A stretch of 37,092 nucleotides of DNA from Candidatus Palauibacter polyketidifaciens. GTDB taxonomy: Bacteria > Gemmatimonadota > Gemmatimonadetes > Palauibacterales > Palauibacteraceae. The position numbers were made by a program, and so were the translations under genes. The notes beneath the pieces are model-generated. The model did not search any database and had not been told where the DNA came from. It was given only the letters and a program-made list of their open reading frames with translations. Shown here piece after piece: positions 17,484 to 25,522 of the stretch (position 1 is the stretch's first letter; the number at the start of each line of letters is the position of its first letter). The DNA is taken from positions 1 through 37,092 of the forward strand of contig NZ_CANPVO010000034.1 in assembly GCF_947581785.1 (NCBI RefSeq). The letters run 5' to 3'.

Positions 17484-18389
17484 GTGAAGTTCATTATTAT
17501 CGGCAACGCCGATCACCCGGAACTGGAGCCGCTCCTTCACCGCGTCGAGCGGAGAGCGGACGAACTCGGGGTTTCGCTCGTCTTCGAACCGCCGCTTGCG
17601 ACAAAGGCCGGACGCGACCCCGTCGAGCCGGAGGAGATCGAAGCGGACATCGCCCTCGTCCTGGCCCTCGGCGGGGACGGGACGTTGCTGCGGGCGGCTC
17701 GCCTGGCGGCGCCCCGCGGGATCCCCGTGCTGGGCTGCAACCTCGGTCGGCTCGGCTTCCTCACGATGGTTTCGGAGGATGAACTCGAGGCGGCGATGTC
17801 GATGGTGGCGAGCGGGGACTACGCGCTCGAGAAGCGGATCGCCCTTCGCATCCGGGTGGTTCCGAACGGATCGAACGGACCGGTCGAACGGAGCTTCTAC
17901 GCGATCAACGACGCCGTCATTCACAAGAGCGGCTTCGCCCGCCTGATCGGCCTGCGCGTGCTGGCCGACGATGACGAAGTGGGACACTACAGCGCGGACG
18001 GCATCATCCTCGCCACGGCCACGGGCTCGACGGCCTACAGCCTTTCCGCGGGCGGCCCCATCGTCTCGCCGACGATGGAGGGCATCGTCGCGACGCCGAT
18101 CTCGCCGCACACGCTTGCGGTGCGCCCGGTCGTGTTTTCGGGGGACACGAGAATCTCCGTCGAACTTCTCTCGGGGGACCACGACCTGCAGCTGACCGTC
18201 GACGGACAGCCCGGTTGTCGGCTTTCGGTCGGGGACCGCGTGGAGGTCGCCCGGTCGAGGCACCCCGTGGGCCTGGTCCGGCTCCCCGAGCACTCGTTCT
18301 TCACCGTCCTGAGGCGGAAGCTGCGGTGGGGCGATGTCCGCGAGCACCCGACGCCCCCATCCGGGGGAGACGAGGAAGAGGCGTGCTGA
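17484..18389 (+). CDS. nadK: NAD kinase
   Basis: Phosphorylates NAD to NADP in the cytoplasm. 301 residues from the GTG at 17484, 7 bp after ispA. The hallmark GGDGT lies at residues 63–67 (ALVLALGGDGTLLRAAR), followed by GCNLGRLGFLT, the NDAVIHKSG region, and the conserved ATATGSTAYSLSAGGPIVSP segment. The C-terminal QLTVDGQPG motif is also present. The last about 20 residues (HPTPPSGGDEEEAC) are a variable acidic tail. recN starts inside its end. Confidence 0.96.
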   Translation: MKFIIIGNADHPELEPLLHRVERRADELGVSLVFEPPLATKAGRDPVEPEEIEADIALVLALGGDGTLLRAARLAAPRGIPVLGCNLGRLGFLTMVSEDELEAAMSMVASGDYALEKRIALRIRVVPNGSNGPVERSFYAINDAVIHKSGFARLIGLRVLADDDEVGHYSADGIILATATGSTAYSLSAGGPIVSPTMEGIVATPISPHTLAVRPVVFSGDTRISVELLSGDHDLQLTVDGQPGCRLSVGDRVEVARSRHPVGLVRLPEHSFFTVLRRKLRWGDVREHPTPPSGGDEEEAC

Positions 18390-20047
18390 GGGAGCTTCGC
18401 GTCCGGAACTTCGCCGTCGTCGAGGAAGCCACGCTTGAATTCGGACCGGGCCTCAGCGTGCTCAGCGGCGAGACCGGAGCCGGGAAATCGCTCCTCGTCG
18501 AAGCGCTCGCACTCCTGGTCGGAGGGCGGCCGTCTCCGGACATGATCCGGGCGGGGGCCGGGGCCGCGCGTATCGAGGGCCGCTTCGAGATCGAGGACGT
18601 CGACGGACTGCGGACGCTGTGCGAGGACGCCGGCGTCGATCAGGAAGATGGGTGGCTCATCCTGTGTCGCGAGTTGCGTCGCGAGGGTCGGCATCGGGCA
18701 TGGGTGAACGGTTCACCGTCCACGGCTCGACGGTTGCGCGAGTTCGGGAGCCGGCTCCTCGACCTGCACGGACAGCACGATCACCAGCGACTCCTCGACC
18801 GGGCCTGGCAGCGGCGGATCCTGGACGCATATGGCCGGCACGAAGCGCTCGCCACCGAGACGGAGGCCGCATACGAGGGCTTGCGCGCCATCGAGGGACG
18901 TCTCGAGGACACGCGCCGCGCCGCGCGGGAGGGACGCGAACGGGCCGACTACCTGCGCTTCAAGCGGGACGAGATCGCCGAGGCCGGGCTCGAACCGGAC
19001 GAGGATGAGGCGCTCGAGTCGGAGGCCCGCCGCCTCTCGCACTCCGAGGATCTGATCGAACTCTCGGGCTCGCTCCACCACGGGCTGTACGAGGCCGAGG
19101 GTTCGCTCGTCGATCGGTTGGGCGAGTTCGCGGCCCGACTCGACCACCTCGTCTCGATCGACCGCGAGGCGGGACCCTTCCGCGACCTGCTCGAGGCCGC
19201 GCTCCGCAACGTGGAAGAACTCGGGCGGAACCTGGCTCCCTACCGCGACTCGATCGAGCACGACCCTGGACGGCTCGACGAAATCCGCGTCCGGCAGGAT
19301 CTCCTCTACCGGCTCAAGCGCAAGTACGGCGGCGCTCTGGAGGATGTGATCCGCGCGGGCGAGGAGGCGCGGCGTGAGCTGGAGACGCTGCGGGGCGCGG
19401 ATGACGAGATTGAGCGTCTCGAAGCGGCGCGGGTCGCCGCCTCCGCCGAACTCGCCGCGCGGGCGTCCGAACTCTCAGAGCGGCGCCGCGCGTCGTCCCG
19501 GGCGCTCGCGGAAGCCGTAACGGCCGCGCTGCCGGAACTCGGTCTCCGGGGCGGCCGCCTCGAGATCGCGCTCGAAGCGTACGGCGAAATCAGGGGGACC
19601 GGCGCCGAGCGGGTGGAGTTTCTCGTCTCCCTTAATCCGGGTTTCCCGCCGGCGCCGCTGCGGCGCGTCGCCTCGGGGGGAGAGATGAGCCGCCTCATGC
19701 TCGCGCTCGAGACCTCGCTCATCGAGGTGGACGACCTGCCGGTGCTCGTGTTCGACGAGATCGATGCGGGGATCGGGGGCGAGGTGGCGCACCGGGTGGC
19801 GGCCCGCCTCGTGCGGCTTTCCGCCGCCCATCAGGTGCTCGTCGTCACGCATCTCGCGCAGATCGCGGCGCGCGCCGACGCCCACTACTCCGTCGGAAAG
19901 GTCGCGGAAGATGAAGGCGTGCGGACCTCGGTTCGGGTGCTCACCGGCGGAGACCGCGTCCACGAAGTCGCCCGCATGCTCGGAGGCGACCCCGCCAGCC
20001 GCGCCTCGCGCGCCCATGCCGAGGAGCTGCTCGCCGGCCAGTTGTAG
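18383..20047 (+). CDS. recN: DNA repair protein RecN
   Basis: An SMC-like ATPase of double-strand-break repair. The GTG at 18383, overlapping nadK by 7 nt, gives 554 residues beginning VLRELRVRNFAVVEEATLEF, the family N-terminus. Walker A is GETGAGKS at 29–36, and LLDLHGQHDHQRLLD is the Q-loop region typical of RecN. Long coiled coils fill roughly 155–360. The ABC signature is VASGGEMSRLMLALE, and Walker B is LVFDEIDAGIGG at about 455–466, followed by the H-loop HQVLVVTHLAQIAA. It is the last gene of the core block and converges on the reverse-strand barrel gene. Confidence 0.97.
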   Translation: MLRELRVRNFAVVEEATLEFGPGLSVLSGETGAGKSLLVEALALLVGGRPSPDMIRAGAGAARIEGRFEIEDVDGLRTLCEDAGVDQEDGWLILCRELRREGRHRAWVNGSPSTARRLREFGSRLLDLHGQHDHQRLLDRAWQRRILDAYGRHEALATETEAAYEGLRAIEGRLEDTRRAAREGRERADYLRFKRDEIAEAGLEPDEDEALESEARRLSHSEDLIELSGSLHHGLYEAEGSLVDRLGEFAARLDHLVSIDREAGPFRDLLEAALRNVEELGRNLAPYRDSIEHDPGRLDEIRVRQDLLYRLKRKYGGALEDVIRAGEEARRELETLRGADDEIERLEAARVAASAELAARASELSERRRASSRALAEAVTAALPELGLRGGRLEIALEAYGEIRGTGAERVEFLVSLNPGFPPAPLRRVASGGEMSRLMLALETSLIEVDDLPVLVFDEIDAGIGGEVAHRVAARLVRLSAAHQVLVVTHLAQIAARADAHYSVGKVAEDEGVRTSVRVLTGGDRVHEVARMLGGDPASRASRAHAEELLAGQL

Positions 20048-20052
20048 GGCCA

Positions 20053-20076
20053 GGCCGGCGCCGCACATTTCCGGCC
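20053..20076. terminator. Weak hairpin between convergent genes
   Basis: GGCCGG (20053–20058) pairs with CCGGCC (20071–20076) over a 12-nt loop in the 35-bp gap between the stops of recN and the reverse-strand gene. No T-tract lies on either side, so a bidirectional terminator role is only possible. Confidence 0.3.
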
Positions 20077-20082
20077 GGATCG

Positions 20083-21744
20083 CTAGAAGATGCTGATCGG
20101 GAAGCGGAGTTCGGCCCCGTAGCGGAAGGACGCCGGCGTTCGGCCCCCGGAGCCCGAGATCGCCCGGCGCAGCGAGATGCCGAACTGCCATGCGCCCCGC
20201 ACCGGCTTTGCCCCCGCCTTCAACTCCTCGACGCTCCCGGCCTCGGAGAGATCGATGAGGAACCCGACTCCCAGTCGATGGCGGGTCTGCGCTCCCTCCG
20301 CCGCCACCGTGTTCGGGTCCAGCCCCTCGACCATCCCCACGAACTGATACGTGGGTGCGGGCAGCCGGAAGTAGTCGTACTCGACTCCCACGCTGAGGGC
20401 GGCGTTGAAGCGCAGGGAAGGGCGGACCAGAACCGCGACGTAGTCCCCCAGGTCCCGCCGCATCAGCGCCACCAGGTCCTCTTGGCCATACGGGCGGTCC
20501 GGAGGAGTGAAGCGGAACGCCGCCTCGTCGGGGCGCTGCATCCCGTAGCGGGCGGAAGCGCGGATCATGAAGCGGCTCCCGAAGGCGATGTCCTGGTACA
20601 GCGCCAGTTCGATGTCGGTCTGGCCGTCCCCGATCGGTATGTCCGCCGAATTCGTCGGATCTCCGAAGATCGTGAGGTTGCGGTTTCGGATGGGGAGCCG
20701 GGCGAGTCCGCCGACGCTCGTGCGCAGCCGAATGCCCCGTTCCGAATCCGCTCCGGACTCGGCCCCCGCGCCCGCATCGCCGGCCGGCCCCGGGATCGGC
20801 CTTCGGCGCGTGATGCCGTCGATCAAGTTCACACGAAGGAAGACCTCGACCTCCCCCAGATCGAGTTCGTTCCTGCTGTCCCTCGGCAGTCGGTCCGCGA
20901 AGCCCTGGCTCAGGAAATGCGTGTTGAAGTCATCCTCCGTCGCGAACTCGGGCAGGGAAAGCTCCGGTAGCATCAGGCCGAGGGCCTCGAACGCCGCCAC
21001 GTAGTCTGCGAAGCGTTGCGCCATTTGGGTCCCCGCCGCGCTGGAAGCGGTGGGAATCAGGGCTCCGGCCGCGGCCCGCCGCCCCAGCGTGTTGACGAAG
21101 TCCCGCGTGGCGTTCCGGAGCGCGATCGCTTCCTCGAGGGCCGTTCCCGTCAGAGAGCCGCCAGCGATCAGCGAACCGAGATCGCCGAGCGCCGACCGCG
21201 CGTCCATGACAAAGGGCGCGCCGGATTCGAAGGCCGCGCCGTTACCGGTCACGGTTGCGGTGGAATCGAAGGCGAAGCCCACCGTCATGTCCGTGAGCGT
21301 GAAGGGGGCCCGGGCTCCCACGCTGACCCAGTCGAGGATACCCACCTCGACGCCGAGCCCGAGTCGGCGTACCTGTGCCCGCATCGCGGAGAAGTCGAGC
21401 CCGCCGAACGAAAAATCGTCCTCGGTTACGGGTTCGAAGCCGAGGGCCTCCGCATCGTCGTTGAGTTCCTGGATGAGAGCGAAGGGGGGAGGAAACATGC
21501 GGCGGGCGAGCGGACCGTCGAAGTGGGCGGCCAACGGCTCGCGCGCCCCGTCGGCGATCGCCGCGCTGGAGTCGAAGGCGAACTGTTCGGACCAGTTCAG
21601 CAGGGTCGGCGCGACGGTGAGCCACAGCTTCCCCTGCCTCGGCAGTCGCGCGTCGCTGAACTGCGCGGCCAGATGGATGGGGGCCATGGCCGTGGCGACG
21701 AGGGCGACAAGGATCGGAAGGGCGCGTCGGGTCGGCGAAGGCAT
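20083..21744 (-). CDS. Exported protein, probable outer-membrane beta-barrel (unknown)
   Basis: A 553-residue protein on the reverse strand. Starting at Met 21744 it opens with a clear Sec signal (RRALPILVALVATAMAPIHLAAQ, cleavage probably after LAA). The mature part alternates polar and hydrophobic residues in many short strands with Gly and aromatic ends (for example GLGVEVGILDWVSVGARAPF and MIRASARYGMQ). It ends in ...YGAELRFPISIF, a C-terminal Phe typical of proteins inserted by BAM. The middle (about 190–260) is helical and may be a plug or linker. I recognise no named family; an outer-membrane channel or structural barrel is inferred. A -10 box TATACT stands 6 nt before the ATG. Confidence 0.75.
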   Translation of the reverse strand: MPSPTRRALPILVALVATAMAPIHLAAQFSDARLPRQGKLWLTVAPTLLNWSEQFAFDSSAAIADGAREPLAAHFDGPLARRMFPPPFALIQELNDDAEALGFEPVTEDDFSFGGLDFSAMRAQVRRLGLGVEVGILDWVSVGARAPFTLTDMTVGFAFDSTATVTGNGAAFESGAPFVMDARSALGDLGSLIAGGSLTGTALEEAIALRNATRDFVNTLGRRAAAGALIPTASSAAGTQMAQRFADYVAAFEALGLMLPELSLPEFATEDDFNTHFLSQGFADRLPRDSRNELDLGEVEVFLRVNLIDGITRRRPIPGPAGDAGAGAESGADSERGIRLRTSVGGLARLPIRNRNLTIFGDPTNSADIPIGDGQTDIELALYQDIAFGSRFMIRASARYGMQRPDEAAFRFTPPDRPYGQEDLVALMRRDLGDYVAVLVRPSLRFNAALSVGVEYDYFRLPAPTYQFVGMVEGLDPNTVAAEGAQTRHRLGVGFLIDLSEAGSVEELKAGAKPVRGAWQFGISLRRAISGSGGRTPASFRYGAELRFPISIF

Positions 21745-21750
21745 CGCGCG

Positions 21751-21779
21751 AGTATAGCAGTCCGGGGCGCGATGGAGAA
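21751..21779 (-). promoter_or_regulatory. Putative promoter for the reverse-strand barrel gene (leaderless layout)
   Basis: On the reverse strand, TATACT (21756–21751) lies 6 nt before the ATG at 21744. TTCTCC (21779–21774) lies exactly 17 bp upstream of it as a partial -35. Initiation would fall at the start codon, and no ribosome site fits in the 6-nt gap, so translation is probably leaderless. Confidence 0.5.
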
Positions 21780-21813
21780 CCTTCCGCCGGTGGCGTCGGT
21801 GTGGTCGCTCCAT

Positions 21814-21819
21814 TAGGCT
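21814..21819 (+). promoter_or_regulatory. Likely -10 box of tRNA-Cys
   Basis: TAGGCT lies 11 nt before the 5' end of the tRNA. The same hexamer is the -10 of the efflux operon promoter near 34047. The -35 position (TGGCGT at 21791–21796) is poor. Confidence 0.4.
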
Positions 21820-21830
21820 GTGCGAACTTC

Positions 21831-21901
21831 GGCGCCGTGGCCGAGTGGTTAGGCAGGGGCCTGCAAAGCCCCCTACTCCGGTTCGAATCCGGACGGCGCC
21901 T
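21831..21901 (+). tRNA. tRNA-Cys (GCA)
   Basis: A 71-nt cloverleaf. The acceptor stem GGCGCCG (21831–21837) pairs with CGGCGCC (21894–21900), with discriminator T at 21901 as expected for tRNA-Cys. The anticodon stem GGGGC/GCCCC (21856–21860/21868–21872) holds loop CTGCAAA with anticodon GCA at 21863–21865. The T-arm has GTTCGAATC. The 3' CCA is not encoded. A short T-run follows and could end transcription. Confidence 0.97.
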
Positions 21902-21952
21902 CTTTTTGCCTCGGGCGGCTGTGCTTTCCGGCGAAAACGGGAGGAGAACGGG

Positions 21953-23062
21953 TTGGCTCTCAAGCTGAAAGCAGACCAGATTCTCCTGCTCCTTCTCGTC
22001 TTCGTTCCCATCACGCTCGTTCTCGAGTACGTCGTCCACGCGTCGGCGACCACGCTCTTTGTTACCTCCGCCGTCGCGATCGTTCCCCTCGCCGGAATCA
22101 TGGGGAAGTCCACCGAGATGCTGGCCGAGCACGTGGGCGCCGGTCTCGGAGGACTGCTCAACGCGACATTCGGGAACGCCGCGGAGCTGATCATCGCGAT
22201 CTTCGCCCTCAGAGCGGGGCTGCACGACCTGGTGAAGGCGTCGCTCACGGGGTCGATCATCGGGAACATCCTCCTCATCTTCGGATTGAGCGCGCTGCTC
22301 GGCGGCCTGAAGTTCCGCAAGCAGGTCTTCAACCGGACGGCGGCCAAGCTGGGCTCGACCCTCCTTCTCCTGAGCGCGGTCGGGCTCGTCATCCCGTCGC
22401 TGCTGCACTACCTGCGGGATGGGGCGGAGTCCGGGGCGGCAGCGGCGGCGGGAGCCGGGTCAGGGTCGCTGAGCCTCGAGATCTCCGTCGTCCTCATCGT
22501 CTGTTACATCCTCTCGCTCGTCTTCGCGCTGCGGACGCACGCGGATCTCTACCAGGGGACGGGGCACGCCGACGGCGCGACGCACGGGGCTCCCGCGTGG
22601 TCGAAGGGAAAGTCGTTCGCGGTCCTCGTAGGCGCGGCCGCGGTCGTGGGCTGGATGAGCGAGATCCTCGTCGGCGGAGCGGAGGAGGCGGCACACTCCC
22701 TGGGGATGACCGAGGTCTTCGTCGGCGTGATCGTCGTCGCCCTCGTCGGCAACGCGGCGGAACACTCGACTGCCGTGCTCGTCGCCCTCCGGAACAAGAT
22801 GGATCTGTCGATTCAGATCGCGGTGGGATCGTCCCTGCAGATCGCCCTCCTCATCGCCCCTCTCCTCGTCTTCCTCTCGTACGCGGTCGGGCCGGCGCCG
22901 ATCGACCTCGTCTTTTCTCCGCTGGAAGTCGTGGCCGTGGCGGTCTCCGTCCTCGTCGTGGGGCAGATCGCGGATGACGGCCAGACGCACTGGATGGAGG
23001 GCGTGCTCCTCCTTGCTGTCTACGTTGTGCTCGGGCTCGCTTTCTTCAACCTCCCCGGCTAG
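21953..23062 (+). CDS. Calcium/proton antiporter (CaCA/CAX family)
   Basis: An inner-membrane antiporter exchanging Ca2+ (or another cation) for H+. The TTG at 21953 is preferred because GGGAGGAG lies about 6 nt upstream and longer readings would run into the tRNA; this gives 369 residues. It has about 11 membrane segments and the two inverted alpha-repeat motifs GLLNATFGNAAELIIAIFAL (about 66–85) and GNAAEHSTAVLVALRNKMDLSI in the second half, each with the cation-binding GNAxE. Between the halves is a short loop with a Gly/Ala-rich stretch (GAAAAAGAGSGS). Close to ChaA/Cax proteins. Named specificity is inferred from the family. Confidence 0.92.
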   Translation: MALKLKADQILLLLLVFVPITLVLEYVVHASATTLFVTSAVAIVPLAGIMGKSTEMLAEHVGAGLGGLLNATFGNAAELIIAIFALRAGLHDLVKASLTGSIIGNILLIFGLSALLGGLKFRKQVFNRTAAKLGSTLLLLSAVGLVIPSLLHYLRDGAESGAAAAAGAGSGSLSLEISVVLIVCYILSLVFALRTHADLYQGTGHADGATHGAPAWSKGKSFAVLVGAAAVVGWMSEILVGGAEEAAHSLGMTEVFVGVIVVALVGNAAEHSTAVLVALRNKMDLSIQIAVGSSLQIALLIAPLLVFLSYAVGPAPIDLVFSPLEVVAVAVSVLVVGQIADDGQTHWMEGVLLLAVYVVLGLAFFNLPG

Positions 23063-23149
23063 CAGTCCGGCCAGGAGCTGTCGGCCGGCCCGGGTGCCGG
23101 CGCCGGACCCGACGCGAAGCAACGCTTCTCGAACTCGGCGCGTCTCAGT

Positions 23150-23193
23150 GTCCCGGACCCGCGGAACTTCTGACCGCTTCGTGGGGTCGGGAC
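23150..23193. repeat. Inverted repeat in the convergent gap
   Basis: GTCCCGGACCC (23150–23160) pairs with GGGTCGGGAC (23184–23193) with one bulged G and a 23-nt loop. It lies in the 232-bp gap between the antiporter stop and the reverse-strand small gene, where I see no ORF. It may act as a shared, T-less terminator. Confidence 0.4.
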
Positions 23194-23294
23194 TGACGGG
23201 AGAACTGAAGCCGGGGCGGCGGATCACCCTCCTGTGGCAGGGACGACGTTGGGATGAAGTCGGTTGTACCGAAGTGGTCGCGTGCGCCCCGGCC

Positions 23295-23612
23295 TCACCC
23301 CACTCGCCCACCTGCCTCGTGATCGGGGTCTTCCAGGCGACGCTCGAGGAGTTGTTCGGTGAACGTCTGTCGCTCGGCGATCTGTCCCACCTGGTCCTGC
23401 AGCTCGGAGAGCGTCTGAAGCATGCGGTCGTTCGCCGCCGCGCCCGGCAAGGCGTCCTGTACCCCGTCGGCGAGCCGGTCCGCCCGATCTCGCGCCGCCT
23501 GCTCGAGGAAGTAGGCCAGCTTGCGAGACAGCGGGAAGAGGACGATGCCTCCGGTGATGATCAGTACGATCGTGGAGACGAACGCGAAGACGACGACCAG
23601 GTCCATGTCCAT
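23295..23612 (-). CDS. Small membrane protein with C-terminal coiled coil (unknown function)
   Basis: A 105-residue reverse-strand gene. A perfect AGGAGG lies 6–7 nt before its ATG (23612), which makes it a convincing gene despite its size. One membrane segment covers about residues 5–29 (LVVVFAFVSTIVLIITGGIVLF), followed by PLSRKLAYFLEQAARDRAD and a heptad-like helix (MLQTLSELQDQVGQIAERQTF) up to about residue 90. It resembles many short envelope proteins with a TM anchor and cytoplasmic coiled coil. I cannot name a family. It is transcribed away from the amidase gene, leaving a 181-bp divergent region in which I found no clear promoter. Confidence 0.75.
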   Translation of the reverse strand: MDMDLVVVFAFVSTIVLIITGGIVLFPLSRKLAYFLEQAARDRADRLADGVQDALPGAAANDRMLQTLSELQDQVGQIAERQTFTEQLLERRLEDPDHEAGGRVG

Positions 23613-23793
23613 GCCGAGCCTCCTGGATCACAGGTGAGGGTTGGGGCCGACATCCGACCCCGGCGCCATACGTGACGTGGACGGATACGGTGCGGACGCA
23701 AGAATGAGGGTCGGAGTTTCGCGGGCGGGTTGTCGGCTCGTGAATCACGCCGCAGTGTGACCATCTGAGTTACCCCGGCCAGAGGAGGCGAGC

Positions 23794-25458
23794 GTGTCTG
23801 TAGACCTCGACAGGAAAGGCGCGGAGGCGGCGGAGGGCCGGATGCGGCGGCGGGGCTTCCTGAAGGTCACCGCGGCGGCCACCGCGGCGGGGGCCCTCGA
23901 TCCCCGGACGCTCGTGGCCGCTCCGACGCGACCCCCTTCCAATCGCGACGCGGCGGAGCTGCCGGAGGCGCACCAGGCCGCTCAGGAGGACGTCATTCCG
24001 CTCGGGAACGGGGAGCCGCCGGCGCTTCAGTTTCAGGCCTGGCCGGGCGGGACGGGGGCGCTCCTGGAGAAGTACTGGCGGGCGGGAATGAACCCGTTCG
24101 AGAAGACCCCGATCGATGTCGAACCCTGGGAGGGGCCCGTGCCGTCCACCGAGGAGGAGATCGCGTTCCTCCCGGTGCACCGGCTGTCGGCTCTCGTGAG
24201 GGAGCGCAGGGTCTCGCCGACGGAACTGTTCGACATCTACATGGAGCGCATGAAGCGGCACGACCCCGTGCTGCTGTGCGCGGTGACGATCCTCGAGGAC
24301 CGGGGCAGGGAGGAGGCCGAGCAGGCGGAAGCCGAGATCCGGGCGGGGGAATGGCGCGGTCCCCTGCACGGAATCCCCTACGGCGTGAAGGACCTCTTCT
24401 CGACCGTCGGGGCACGCACGACGTGGGGCTCGGCGGCGTTCCAGACCCAGATGATCGAGGAAGACGCGGAGGTCGTGCGCCGGCTGAACGCGGCGGGCGC
24501 CGTCCTCATCGCGAAGCTCGCGACGGGCGAGTTCGCGCGCGGCGACCGCTGGTACCGCGGCCGGACGCTGAATCCGTGGAACCTGGCCTGGGGATCGAGC
24601 GGGTCATCCGCCGGGCCGGGGTCGGCGACCGCGGCGGGATGCGTCGCGTTCTCGATCGGGACCGAGACCCGCGGGTCCATCGTCTCTCCGAGCCGCCGCA
24701 ACGGGCTGAGCGCCCTCCGCCCCACATTCGGACGCGTGAGCCGCTACGGGGGCATGGTGCTCTCCTGGAGCATGGACAAGACAGGCCCCATGTGCCGCAC
24801 GATCGAGGATTGTGCGCTCGTGTTCAACGAGATCCACGGCTCGGATGAGAAGGACCCCGCCTCCATCACGACGCCGTTCCGTTTCGAGCGGAACCCGGAC
24901 CTGGGCGCGCTCTCGATCGGATACACGGAGGATGCGCCGCATTCCTTCGTCGAGAAGCTGGAGGAACTCGGAGCGCGGCCCAGGCTCATGCGCGAGCTGC
25001 CCGCCCAGTCGGCGAGTTCGCTTGGCGCGGAGTCGTCGTCGGCCTTCGACTTCCACGTCGCCCCCGGCGGGGAGCTGCCCCCGGTGCCGGAGGGGCTCAG
25101 CGAGGTGGAGGAGCGCGACTTCACGCGGTTCCGCCGTGGGCGCGAGGGTCTGGCGATGGACTACGTGCACGCGCAGCGGCGGCGCCTCATCGTGATGAAG
25201 CGCATGGCCGAGGCGATGGAGGGCTTCGACATGTTTGCCACCGGCTCGGGAGAGGTGGGGCTCACGAACGAGACGGGACACCCCGCGGCCGTCGTGCAGT
25301 ACGGTTTCGGCCCGCTCGGGCCCGAGGGCGATGAGGCGGAGCAGCCCCTGACGACGACGCTTATCGGCGACCTGTTCGCCGACGACAAGATCCTGAGCGT
25401 GGCGCACGCTTTCCAGGTGGCGACGGACTGGCACATGCGGCACCCCGCGCTCGATTGA
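23794..25458 (+). CDS. Tat-exported amidase (amidase signature family)
   Basis: A 554-residue amidase-signature hydrolase that cleaves C–N amide bonds; substrate unknown. The start is GTG 23794 with AGAGGAGG upstream. MRRRGFLKVTAAATAAGAL (from residue 17) is a Tat signal. The catalytic Lys is Lys199 in YGVKDLF, the cis-Ser lies in WGSSGSSAGPGSATAAG (about 266–282), and the nucleophile Ser295 is in GTETRGSIVSPSRRNG. The usual TGGS of the oxyanion hole reads TRGS here. A C-terminal region of about 200 residues completes the fold. It is more like secreted amidases than GatA. The stop codon lies within a degenerate repeat, and the serine hydrolase follows 64 bp later, suggesting co-transcription. 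Confidence 0.9.
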   Translation: MSVDLDRKGAEAAEGRMRRRGFLKVTAAATAAGALDPRTLVAAPTRPPSNRDAAELPEAHQAAQEDVIPLGNGEPPALQFQAWPGGTGALLEKYWRAGMNPFEKTPIDVEPWEGPVPSTEEEIAFLPVHRLSALVRERRVSPTELFDIYMERMKRHDPVLLCAVTILEDRGREEAEQAEAEIRAGEWRGPLHGIPYGVKDLFSTVGARTTWGSAAFQTQMIEEDAEVVRRLNAAGAVLIAKLATGEFARGDRWYRGRTLNPWNLAWGSSGSSAGPGSATAAGCVAFSIGTETRGSIVSPSRRNGLSALRPTFGRVSRYGGMVLSWSMDKTGPMCRTIEDCALVFNEIHGSDEKDPASITTPFRFERNPDLGALSIGYTEDAPHSFVEKLEELGARPRLMRELPAQSASSLGAESSSAFDFHVAPGGELPPVPEGLSEVEERDFTRFRRGREGLAMDYVHAQRRRLIVMKRMAEAMEGFDMFATGSGEVGLTNETGHPAAVVQYGFGPLGPEGDEAEQPLTTTLIGDLFADDKILSVAHAFQVATDWHMRHPALD

Positions 25459-25514
25459 CGAGGGCTTCGATTGACGGCGGACCTCCATTGAGCGGGAAAC
25501 CTCGATAGACGGAG
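25450..25514 (+). repeat. Four degenerate TCGATTGA-centred repeats between amidase and serine hydrolase
   Basis: TCGATTGA (25451), TCGATTGA (25467), TCCATTGA (25484) and TCGATAGA (25502) recur at 16–18-bp spacing, each followed by a purine-rich GA/GG tract. The first supplies the amidase stop codon, and the last runs into the ribosome site of the next gene. Function unknown; slippage or decayed copies of the 3' end are possible. Confidence 0.6.
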
Positions 25515-25522
25515 GAGGAAGG

